Shown here piece after piece: positions 43,029-53,623 of a stretch of DNA of 64,000 bases (position 1 is its first letter; every line of letters begins with the position of its first letter). Source of the stretch: Streptomyces sp. DI166 (GTDB lineage Bacteria; Actinomycetota; Actinomycetes; Streptomycetales; Streptomycetaceae); contig NZ_FLSP01000005.1 in the NCBI RefSeq assembly GCF_900091315.1, positions 62,001 to 126,000 on the forward strand, written 5' to 3'. The notes beneath the pieces are model-generated. The model was given only the letters and a program-made list of their open reading frames with translations, was not told where the DNA came from and did no database searches. The position numbers and the translations under genes were made by a program.

Positions 43029-44258
43029 ATGAAGCGCACCTCACGTGACATTCGCACCGCGAACCGCTACGAGGTGCTGCGCCAGATCATCGCCGCGTCG
43101 CCCACCTCACGGCAGGAGCTGGCGGCCGCCACGGGGCTGAGCCTCGCCACGGTCGCCACGCTCGTCGGGGAACTGCTCGACCTGCGGATGATCACCGAGG
43201 TCGGCTTCGAGGACTCCGCGGGCGGGCGCCCGCGCGGGCTGGTCGCCGTCAACGCGTCGGGGGGCGCGTTGATCGGCGTCGACATCGCGGAGACCTACGT
43301 CCACGTAGAACTGTTCGACCTCGCGCTGAACGTGCTGGCCCGCGCCGAGGAGGACGTGCGGCCCGGCGAGAGTCTGCCCGAGCAGGTGGTCGCCCATGTC
43401 GCCTCGGCGGTCGGCTCGGTCGTCGCGCAGGCCGGCGTGGAGGGCTCGCGGGTGCTCGGCGTCGGGGTGAGCGTGCCGGGGCAGGTGGACCGCGCCACCG
43501 GCACCTCCGAGTACGCGCCCAACTGGGACTGGCACGAGGTGCCCCTGCTCGACCTGCTCACCGAGCACATCGCCTACCCGCTGTACCTGGACAACCCGCT
43601 GCGCGCCTCGGCCGTCGCCGAGTTGTGGTTCGGGGCCGCGCGCGGACGCGGCGACGCCGTGGTGGTCAACCTCGGCACCGGCGTGGGCGCCGGGCTGGTC
43701 CTCGGCGGCGCGCTGCACCGGGGCGTGAGCAACAGCGCGGGCGAGTGGGGCCACACCACGATCGTGCTGGACGGGCGGCTGTGCCGGTGCGGCAAGAACG
43801 GCTGTGTGGAGGCCTACGTCGGCGCCTCCGGGATCATGCTGACGCTGCGCGAGCTGAGCGCGGACAGCGCGCTGCTGCACCCCGAGGACCAGACGGCGAC
43901 CATCGCCGCGCTGGCCCGGGGCGTCGAGGCGGGCGACCCGGTGGCGCTGAAGGCGCTCCGGGACACCGTGCGCTACCTCGGCGCCGGTATCGCCGACCTG
44001 GTCAATCTGTTCAACCCCGAAGTGGTCGTGCTCAGCAGCTGGGTGGCGACCGCGCTCGGCGAGCCGCTGGTCGCCCAGGTGCGCGAGGCCGTAGCTCGGC
44101 ACGCGCTGCCCCGGCCGATGGCCGCCACCGAGATCGTCCTCTCCCCGATCCCCACCGATCCGGTGTGCCTGGGCGCGGCCACGTTCGCGCTGGAAGGGGC
44201 CCTGCGGTCCGTCGGGCAGAGGCAGCACAAGAGGAGCCGTACCGCACCACCTTCATGA
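43029..44258 (+). CDS. ROK-family transcriptional regulator
   Basis: 409 residues. An N-terminal winged helix (RQELAAATGLSLATVATLVG) precedes a ROK sugar-kinase-like domain. The ROK zinc motif is complete (GEWGHTTI followed by CRCGKNGCVEAYVG), and an ATP-site-like DIAETYVHVELFD is present. ROK regulators of this type (NagC/XylR) sense a sugar or sugar phosphate and usually repress the neighbouring catabolic operon. The next gene starts 17 nt downstream and encodes a galactanase, so galactose-containing oligosaccharides are the likely signal. Start ATG at 43029. Confidence 0.92.
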   Translation: MKRTSRDIRTANRYEVLRQIIAASPTSRQELAAATGLSLATVATLVGELLDLRMITEVGFEDSAGGRPRGLVAVNASGGALIGVDIAETYVHVELFDLALNVLARAEEDVRPGESLPEQVVAHVASAVGSVVAQAGVEGSRVLGVGVSVPGQVDRATGTSEYAPNWDWHEVPLLDLLTEHIAYPLYLDNPLRASAVAELWFGAARGRGDAVVVNLGTGVGAGLVLGGALHRGVSNSAGEWGHTTIVLDGRLCRCGKNGCVEAYVGASGIMLTLRELSADSALLHPEDQTATIAALARGVEAGDPVALKALRDTVRYLGAGIADLVNLFNPEVVVLSSWVATALGEPLVAQVREAVARHALPRPMAATEIVLSPIPTDPVCLGAATFALEGALRSVGQRQHKRSRTAPPS

Positions 44259-44275
44259 CGACGGAAGGGATGCAT

Positions 44276-46099
44276 GTGACTCACCCCCGCAGACCGGCGC
44301 TCCTGACGGCCGTGGCCGCACTGGCCGTCGCCGGCCCCCTCATCTGCGTTCCCCCCGCTTCGGCCGCTCCCCCCATGGCGGCCGAGGTGTCCCCGCACGC
44401 GGCACAGACCATCGACAACATCGGCGCGTCCGGCGCCTGGTGGGTCAACGACCTGACGAACTTCGACCCGAAGGTGCAGGCCAGGGTCGGCAAGCTGCTC
44501 TTCTCGAAGGAGGGCCTGGACCTCAGCGCGTACCGGTACAACATCGGCGGCGGCGGAACGGCGGTGACCACGCCGTCCCGGGCCCCGGAGGACTTCCTCT
44601 CCGACGAGGGAGGCTACGACTGGAGCCGGGACAAGGGCGGCCGTACCTTCCTCTCCTACGCCGCGAAGTACGGCGTGGAGGACCTGATCGCCTTCGTCAA
44701 CAGCGCCCCGGCCGAGTGGAAGACCAACGGGCAGAGCTGCGGCGGCTACTTGAAGGCGGAGCACGAGCAGGACTTCGCCCGCTACATCGCCGATGTCACC
44801 GACCACTTCGCGCGCAAGGGGCAGCGCTTCGACTACATCAGCCCCTTCAACGAGCCCACCAACAGCTTCGACTCCTGCGGCCAGGAGGGCATGCTCGTCG
44901 ATGTCTCCCAGCGCGACGACATCGTCCGCGCCCTCGGCGCCGAGCAGCGGGCGCGCGGGCAGCGCACCGGGATCATCGCCGACGAGTCCACCAGCACGGT
45001 GAAGTTCAACGACGAGCTGCCGCGCTGGATAGCGGAGCCGGGCACGGCCCAGTACGTGGACCGGCTCGCGCACCACACCTACGACAACCCCTCCGACGCC
45101 AACCGCGCGAAGGTCTACGAGACCGCGAAGAAGGCCGGCATCGCCTCCTGGTCGACGGAGATCTGCTGCTTCGGCAAGGGCGGCACCGGCTGGGCGCAGG
45201 AGTACGACCCGGGCATCGACGGCGGGCTGAACCTCTCCCGTATCGTCCACAAGGACTTCGCCGTCGCCCATGACTCCGCGTTCCACTGGTGGGTGGCCCT
45301 GTCGGAGATGATCGGCACCGACCCGTACGAGAAGAACGACGCGGGCTGGAACGACGGCCTGATCTACTACGACCCCGACTACGCGACCAACGGCAACCAG
45401 ACCCTGTACTTCACCAAGCGGTACTACGCGCTCGGCCAGTACAGCAGGTTCGTCCGGCCGGGTTCGGCCCTCCACAACGTGACCGGGGTGCCGGACGGGG
45501 TCGAGGTCAGCGCCTACGACCACAAGGGCAAGTGGGTCGTGGTGGTCAACAACCACAACACCAGCGCCAGTTCGCTCGACCTGCACTTCAACAGCGGGAC
45601 ACCGGTACGGGCCACGCAGGCCGTGCGGACCTCGGCGACCGAGAACTGGGCGCGGGTCGCCAAGCCGTCCGTCAAGCGCGGCACGCTCTCCGCCGCGCTG
45701 CCCGCCCGGTCCGTCACGACGTACGTGCTCGATCAGAAGGGCAGGGGCGGTTCGGCCCTCACCGGGGCCTGGCAGGGCGCGCAGTCCGGGAAGTGCCTCG
45801 CGCCCGACGTGACGATCCGGGCCTGTACGGGCGCCGCCGAGCAGGAGTGGTCGTACGACGCCAGGGGCGCGCTGAGGAGCGCCGACGGCTATCTGACGGC
45901 CGGGAGTTCGGGGCTGGCCGTCAGTCCCGGCTTCACCGGGGACGCCTCGCAGCGGTGGCTGCTGAACGGCAACGGACAGATCGTCAGCGAGGCCTCGGGC
46001 CAGTGTCTGGACGTGGCCGGACAGGCCACGGCGGACGGCAGCAGGGTGGGTCTGTGGACCTGTAACGGCGGGGCCAACCAGAGCTGGTCCCGGCAGTAA
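44276..46099 (+). CDS. Secreted GH30 glycosidase (endo-beta-1,6-galactanase-like) with ricin-type CBM13
   Basis: 607 residues from a GTG at 44276, which has a GGAAGGG ribosome site 6 nt upstream and starts a Sec signal peptide (about 1-34); upstream in-frame ATGs are too close to or before that site. The GH30 barrel holds the acid/base Glu193 (FNEPTNSFD) and nucleophile Glu295 (SWSTEICC). A beta-sandwich follows, then a ricin B-like module (about 490-607; QSGKCLAPDV and SGQCLDVAGQ, QSW). Subfamily resemblance points to endo-beta-1,6-galactanase, acting on arabinogalactan side chains. The downstream sugar transporter and beta-galactosidase support this. Confidence 0.88.
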   Translation: MTHPRRPALLTAVAALAVAGPLICVPPASAAPPMAAEVSPHAAQTIDNIGASGAWWVNDLTNFDPKVQARVGKLLFSKEGLDLSAYRYNIGGGGTAVTTPSRAPEDFLSDEGGYDWSRDKGGRTFLSYAAKYGVEDLIAFVNSAPAEWKTNGQSCGGYLKAEHEQDFARYIADVTDHFARKGQRFDYISPFNEPTNSFDSCGQEGMLVDVSQRDDIVRALGAEQRARGQRTGIIADESTSTVKFNDELPRWIAEPGTAQYVDRLAHHTYDNPSDANRAKVYETAKKAGIASWSTEICCFGKGGTGWAQEYDPGIDGGLNLSRIVHKDFAVAHDSAFHWWVALSEMIGTDPYEKNDAGWNDGLIYYDPDYATNGNQTLYFTKRYYALGQYSRFVRPGSALHNVTGVPDGVEVSAYDHKGKWVVVVNNHNTSASSLDLHFNSGTPVRATQAVRTSATENWARVAKPSVKRGTLSAALPARSVTTYVLDQKGRGGSALTGAWQGAQSGKCLAPDVTIRACTGAAEQEWSYDARGALRSADGYLTAGSSGLAVSPGFTGDASQRWLLNGNGQIVSEASGQCLDVAGQATADGSRVGLWTCNGGANQSWSRQ

Positions 46100-46116
46100 C
46101 GCCGCACGCCCGAAAG

Positions 46117-46153
46117 GGGGTTGCGGGTCGCTGGTGCGGCGGCCCGCGACCCC
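46117..46153 (+). terminator. Hairpin after the GH30 gene
   Basis: GGGGTTGCGGG pairs with CCCGCGACCCC (one G-U pair) and the stem extends inward to a short loop. It lies 18 nt past the GH30 stop and before a new promoter, so it may end or weaken the ROK-GH30 transcript. Confidence 0.7.
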
Positions 46154-46184
46154 GTATGTCCGTGATTCCGAACAACACACAACG

Positions 46185-46230
46185 CTTCGAACAGACTTCG
46201 TCCAACCCCTTGCCGAAGCCTTAGCCGAAG
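46185..46230. promoter_or_regulatory. CTTCG/CGAAG array over the transporter promoter
   Basis: CTTCG at 46185-46189 and 46196-46200 is followed by CGAAG at 46214-46218 and 46226-46230. The pairs are 11 and 12 bp apart (about one helical turn) and form an overall inverted arrangement covering the -35. A likely operator for the ROK regulator. Confidence 0.5.
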
Positions 46231-46238
46231 GTTAACGT
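46210..46238 (+). promoter_or_regulatory. Probable promoter of the sugar transporter operon
   Basis: TTGCCG (46210-46215) and TAACGT (46233-46238) are separated by 17 bp, leaving a leader of about 36 nt to the binding-protein start. Confidence 0.55.
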
Positions 46239-46280
46239 CCCGCACCGCAAGCGCAGCCGCACGAGAGACAAGGACGTCAG

Positions 46281-47546
46281 ATGTCGGCAATGAGGAACAC
46301 CAACTGGGACCGCCGCACCGTTCTGCGCGCCGCCATGGGCCTGGCCGCCGCCGGCGGTCTCGCCGCGTGCGGCAGCAACAACGGCCGCGGCGGCGGCTCG
46401 GGTTCGGGCACCAGCCTGACTCAGTACTTCCACGCCTACGGCGAGGCGGGCACCGAGCAGGCGGTCAAGCGGTACGCGAAGGCGTACGACAAGGCGGACG
46501 TGTCCACGCAGTGGATCACCGGCTCCAACTTCGAGAGCAAGCTGTTCTCCGCGCTGCTCACCGACAACGCGCCCGACGTCTTCGAGTTCCACCCGCAGAT
46601 ACAGCTCGTCAAGAGCGGCCAGGTGGCCGATCTCACCGACATCATCGAACCCGTCAAGGACGACTTCAACCAGGCCGACATCGCCTCGCACACCATCGAC
46701 GGCAAGATCTGGGGCGTCCGCATGATCGACGACCCGCAGTTCTTCTACTACCGCAAGTCCATGCTGGAGGACGCCGGCATCGAACCCCCCACCACGCTGG
46801 ACGAGTTGGTGGAGGCCGCCGCCAAGCTCACCACCAGCAAGGTCAAGGGCGTCTTCCTCGGCAACTCCGTCACCCCGGTGATGAACCCGCTGATCTGGTC
46901 CACCGGCGCGGACACCCTGGACGACAAGAACCAGATCGCCTACCACACCGACGCGGTCGCCGACGGCCTCGGCAAGCTGCGCACCATGTTCAAGGAGGGC
47001 CACCTCCTGCTGGACGCGCCCGCCGACTGGTGGGACCCCTCCGCGATCACCCAGGGCCTGGTCGCCATCCAGTGGTGCGGCATGTGGGCGATGCCGGTCA
47101 TCGAGAAGGCGCTCGGCGACGACGTCGGCATCATCCCGTTCCCGGCCTCCGGTCCGGGCGGCAAGCAGGCGGTCACCAACGGCGGCTGGTCGATGTTCGT
47201 CAACGCCAAGTCCAAGCACCTGGACGAGGCGAAGGAGTACGTCAAGTGGCTGTGGATCGACCAGAAGGAGTACCAGGAGGACTGGGCGCTGTCCTACGGC
47301 TTCCACATCCCGCCGCGCACCTCGCTCGCCGAGTCCGCCGACAAGCTCAAGACGGGCCTGGCCGCGGAGGGCGTGAAGCTCTTCAACGAGTTCGGCCACT
47401 TCGACAACCCGGCCTGGACCCAGGCCATGATCGTCGCCCTGGAGGGCGTCGTCGCCGACGCCGTACGCAAGGGCGGCAGCGCCGAGGCGGCCCTCGACAA
47501 GGCCGACAGGACGGTCAACCGCGAGCTGAAGAAGCTGTTCGGATAG
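46281..47546 (+). CDS. ABC sugar transporter, substrate-binding lipoprotein
   Basis: 421 residues. The N-terminus combines a twin-arginine motif (RRTVLR, 11-16) with lipobox LAAC (Cys30), so it is exported folded and lipid-anchored, as are many Streptomyces binding proteins. The rest is a family 1 solute-binding fold (GVRMIDDPQFFYYRKSMLED; the Trp-rich CGMWAMP and WLWID segments are likely sugar-stacking sites). It should capture galacto-oligosaccharides released by the GH30 enzyme. First gene of a four-gene transporter/beta-galactosidase unit. Confidence 0.92.
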   Translation: MSAMRNTNWDRRTVLRAAMGLAAAGGLAACGSNNGRGGGSGSGTSLTQYFHAYGEAGTEQAVKRYAKAYDKADVSTQWITGSNFESKLFSALLTDNAPDVFEFHPQIQLVKSGQVADLTDIIEPVKDDFNQADIASHTIDGKIWGVRMIDDPQFFYYRKSMLEDAGIEPPTTLDELVEAAAKLTTSKVKGVFLGNSVTPVMNPLIWSTGADTLDDKNQIAYHTDAVADGLGKLRTMFKEGHLLLDAPADWWDPSAITQGLVAIQWCGMWAMPVIEKALGDDVGIIPFPASGPGGKQAVTNGGWSMFVNAKSKHLDEAKEYVKWLWIDQKEYQEDWALSYGFHIPPRTSLAESADKLKTGLAAEGVKLFNEFGHFDNPAWTQAMIVALEGVVADAVRKGGSAEAALDKADRTVNRELKKLFG

Positions 47547-47570
47547 GCCGGCGGAAGAGAACACCACGCC

Positions 47571-48536
47571 ATGTCGACGACCACCGCGCGCGGTGTCGCC
47601 AAGAGCCCCGCCGCCGAAGGGACCCCACCGGTCCCCCGGCGGCGCGGGGTCCGCGGCCGCACCCTCAACTTCTGGCTGTTCACCGGCCCGTTCCTGACCG
47701 GGCTCGTGATCTTCGTCTATGTGCCGATCGGCTGGAGCGCGTACCTGTCCTTCTTCGACGCGCGCTACACCGTCACCCCGAGTGAGTTCATCGGCTTCGA
47801 CAACTACACGTACATGCTGACCAACGACAAGTTCGTCGAGTCGCTGGTCACCTTCACCGTCTTCGCCGCCCTCGTCGTCCCCGTCACCTGGGCGCTCTCG
47901 CTGGGCCTGGCGCTGCTGGTGAACCGGATCCGGTTCATGCAGGCGTTCTTCCGGTCGGTGTTCTTCCTGCCGACCGCGGTCAGCTTCGTGGCCGCCTCGC
48001 TGATCTGGAAGATGTCCGTCTTCAGCGGCGTCCGCTTCGGCCTCGCCAACACCGTGCTCGGCTGGTTCGGCGTGGAGAACATCGCCTGGCTCGCCGACCC
48101 CAACCCGCCCTGGTACTGGCTGGTCATCGTCACCGTACGGCTGTGGCTCCAGTCCGGCTTCTACATGATCCTGTTCCTGGCGGCCCTGCAGAACATCCCG
48201 CCGGAGCTGTACGAGGCCGCCGCCATCGACGGCGCCAAACCCGGCTGGCAGACCTTCCGTTACGTCACCCTGCCCCAACTGCGGGCCACGTCCACCGCCG
48301 TGATCCTGCTGCTGCTCGTCGCCGCCTACCAGGCCTTCGACGAGTTCTTCAACCTGCTCGCCAAGACCACCTGGGGCAGGCCGCCCCTGGTCGAGCTGTA
48401 CTACACGGCGCTCGGCGAGAACCAGGACTACGGCGCGGGCAGCGCGGGGGCCATGATCCTCACCCTGCTGATCTGCGTCGTCACCCTGCTCCAGGGCAGG
48501 CTCATGGGCTTCGGACGAGGGGAGGAGACCAAGTGA
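47571..48536 (+). CDS. ABC sugar transporter permease (MalF-like)
   Basis: 321 residues with six predicted membrane helices. The cytoplasmic EAA loop (YEAAAIDGAKPGWQTFRYVT) contacts the ATPase and is well conserved. It begins 24 nt after the binding-protein gene and overlaps the next permease by 4 bp. Forms the membrane pore with that second permease. The N-terminal 30 residues are a cytoplasmic tail. Confidence 0.93.
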   Translation: MSTTTARGVAKSPAAEGTPPVPRRRGVRGRTLNFWLFTGPFLTGLVIFVYVPIGWSAYLSFFDARYTVTPSEFIGFDNYTYMLTNDKFVESLVTFTVFAALVVPVTWALSLGLALLVNRIRFMQAFFRSVFFLPTAVSFVAASLIWKMSVFSGVRFGLANTVLGWFGVENIAWLADPNPPWYWLVIVTVRLWLQSGFYMILFLAALQNIPPELYEAAAIDGAKPGWQTFRYVTLPQLRATSTAVILLLLVAAYQAFDEFFNLLAKTTWGRPPLVELYYTALGENQDYGAGSAGAMILTLLICVVTLLQGRLMGFGRGEETK

Positions 48537-49369
48537 GGACCCGCCGCACCACCACCGGCAGCACCGGCCTGTACCTCGCCACCGGCATCGCCGCCTTCCT
48601 CTTCCTCGTCCCCTTCTATCTGATCGTCCGCAACGCCCTGTCCACGGACGCCGAGATCACCGGCGAGAACTGGAAGTTCTTCCCCACCGACATCCAATGG
48701 GGCAACTTCACCGAGCTGTTCGACGATCCGACCGTCCCCTTCGGGCAGTCCCTGTGGAACTCCGCGGTCGTCGGCGTCCTGCACACCCTCGGCACCCTGC
48801 TGGTGTGCTCGCTCGCCGGGTACGGCCTGGCCCGCATCCCGTACCGGCACGCCAACAAGATCTTCTACGCCGTCCTGGTGACGCTGATGGTGCCGACCGC
48901 CGTCACCTTCGTGCCCAGCTTTGTGCTGGTCTCCTCGCTGGGCTGGGTCTCCACCCTGCGCGGACTGGTCATACCGGGGCTGTTCAGCGGTTTCACCTGC
49001 TTCCTGTTCCGGCAGTACTTCCTGGGGTTCCCCCGGGAGCTGGAGGAGGCGGCACGGGTGGACGGGCTCGGTTACTGGGGCGCGTACTGGCGGATCGTGG
49101 TGCCCAACTCGCTGAACTTCTTCGCGGCCATCGCCACCATCACCTTCATCAGCGGCTGGAACGCCTTCCTGTGGCCCCTGGTCATCGGCCAGGACCAGCA
49201 GGCGTGGACGGTGCAGGTGGCGCTCTCCTCGTACATGACCAACCAGACCGTCAACTTCCATCTGATCTTCATGGCCACCGCCGTGTCCATCCTGCCCCTG
49301 GTGTTCGTGTTCCTGTTCCTCCAGCGCTGGCTGGTGCAGGGCGTCGCGCAGACCGGCATCAAGGGCTGA
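48533..49369 (+). CDS. ABC sugar transporter permease (MalG-like)
   Basis: 278 residues from a GTG at 48533 that overlaps the upstream stop (GTGA), indicating translational coupling. Six membrane helices; the EAA loop is EEAARVDGLGYWGAYWRIVV. No ATP-binding gene follows, so the importer must borrow an ATPase such as MsiK, as is common for Streptomyces oligosaccharide transporters. The beta-galactosidase gene starts 12 nt downstream. Confidence 0.92.
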   Translation: MRTRRTTTGSTGLYLATGIAAFLFLVPFYLIVRNALSTDAEITGENWKFFPTDIQWGNFTELFDDPTVPFGQSLWNSAVVGVLHTLGTLLVCSLAGYGLARIPYRHANKIFYAVLVTLMVPTAVTFVPSFVLVSSLGWVSTLRGLVIPGLFSGFTCFLFRQYFLGFPRELEEAARVDGLGYWGAYWRIVVPNSLNFFAAIATITFISGWNAFLWPLVIGQDQQAWTVQVALSSYMTNQTVNFHLIFMATAVSILPLVFVFLFLQRWLVQGVAQTGIKG

Positions 49370-52243
<2,874 letters not shown>

Positions 52244-52250
52244 TGACCCC

Positions 52251-52276
52251 GGGGCGGCACCCCCGGGTGCCGCCCC
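52251..52276 (+). terminator. Hairpin terminator of the galactan operon
   Basis: GGGGCGGCACCC and GGGTGCCGCCCC pair perfectly with almost no loop, beginning 8 nt after the beta-galactosidase stop. Confidence 0.85.
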
Positions 52277-52303
52277 CCGACACCGAGAGAGGCACCCCCC
52301 ACC

Positions 52304-53617
52304 ATGAGACGGCTCCTCGGCACCCTCACCGCCGCCGCGCTGGCCCTCACCGGCCTCGCCGCCACTCCGGCGGCGGCAGCATCCGACTCCGGCTCGTTCA
52401 ACGTGCTCACCTACAACATCGCGGGCCTGCCCCTCGGCCTCGGTGACAGCGACCCGGAGACGAACACCCCGCTGATCGGCCGGCGGCTCGGCCCGTACGA
52501 CATCGTCAATGTGCAGGAGGACTTCAACTACCACGCCTCCCTGTACGCCAACGACACCCACCCGTACCGCACACCGACCAGCGGCGGTGCGGGCTTCGGC
52601 GACGGTCTCAACACGCTGTCCGACTTCGTCTTCGAGGACTTCCAGCGAGTCCGCTGGAGCGACTGCACCGGCACCAACTGCCTCACCCCCAAGGGCTTCT
52701 CGCTCGCCCGGGTGCGGCTCGCCGAGGGCGTGTTCGTCGACCTGTACAACGTGCACACCAACGCCGACACCGACGACGCGGCCCTCGCCGCCCGCCGCGC
52801 CAACATCGAGCAGCTGTCGGCCTTCGTCCGGGCCAACTCGGCCGGGAACGCGGTGATCGTCATGGGCGACACCAACACCCGGTACACCCGCGAGGGCGAC
52901 AACATCCGTACCCTGCTCGCCGAGAACGGTCTGCGCGACCCGTGGGTCGACCTGGTCAGGGGCGGTGCGGCACCCGCGCCGGGCAGCGAGCCGCTGGTCT
53001 GCGACGCCGAGGCGCCGACCGACGACTGCGAGGTCGTCGACAAGGTCCTCTACCGGGGCAGCGGCCTGGTCTCCCTCGACGCCACCCGCTACGCCAACGA
53101 GTGGGCGTCCTTCCTGCGCTCCGACGGAGAGCACCTCTCGGACCACTTCCCGCACACCGTCGGCTTCTCCTACACCCTCAACCCGTCCCTGCGGGCCAGT
53201 GACTTCTTCGGCGGCCCGCACGGCACCGCCTTCAACGACGCGGACGACCTCCCGGCCACCCCGGCTCCGCGCACCCTCACCCTGCGCGGCGGCTCCCGCC
53301 TGGACGCCGTGTCGCTCACCCACGACGGCGGTACGACGCTCGCCCACGGCGGCACGGGCGGCACCGCGACCTCGCTGACCCTGGCCTCCGGCGAGCACCT
53401 GACCTCGGTGCGGCTGACGCAGGGTCAGAAGGACGGCCGTACAAGGATCTTCTCGGCGTCCTTCGGCACGGACGCGGGCCGCACGCTGTCCGCCGGTACG
53501 GCGACGGCCGACGCGAGGACCTTCACCGCGCCGGCCGGCTGGCAGATCGTGGGCTTCACGGGAAGGGCCGGGGACGAGATCGACAAGCTGGGGGTGCTGT
53601 ACGCGCCGATCGGCTGA
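52304..53617 (+). CDS. Secreted endonuclease/exonuclease/phosphatase-fold protein
   Basis: 437 residues. A Sec signal peptide (about 1-27, cut near AAA) is followed by an EEP domain. Its conserved residues are visible: Asn in VLTYNIAG, Glu in NVQEDF, His in NVHTNAD, Asp/Asn in MGDTNTRY, and Asp-His in LSDHFPH. The closest functional types are bacterial sphingomyelinases and secreted nucleases; the residues do not distinguish them. The last 110 residues form a beta-rich module resembling a jacalin-like lectin (LRGGSRLDAVSLTHDGGTTL and the final LGVLYAPIG), which may bind carbohydrate. It starts just after the galactan terminator, so it is probably a separate unit. It converges on the exporter gene with a 6-nt gap. 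Confidence 0.82.
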   Translation: MRRLLGTLTAAALALTGLAATPAAAASDSGSFNVLTYNIAGLPLGLGDSDPETNTPLIGRRLGPYDIVNVQEDFNYHASLYANDTHPYRTPTSGGAGFGDGLNTLSDFVFEDFQRVRWSDCTGTNCLTPKGFSLARVRLAEGVFVDLYNVHTNADTDDAALAARRANIEQLSAFVRANSAGNAVIVMGDTNTRYTREGDNIRTLLAENGLRDPWVDLVRGGAAPAPGSEPLVCDAEAPTDDCEVVDKVLYRGSGLVSLDATRYANEWASFLRSDGEHLSDHFPHTVGFSYTLNPSLRASDFFGGPHGTAFNDADDLPATPAPRTLTLRGGSRLDAVSLTHDGGTTLAHGGTGGTATSLTLASGEHLTSVRLTQGQKDGRTRIFSASFGTDAGRTLSAGTATADARTFTAPAGWQIVGFTGRAGDEIDKLGVLYAPIG

Positions 53618-53623
53618 CGGCGT

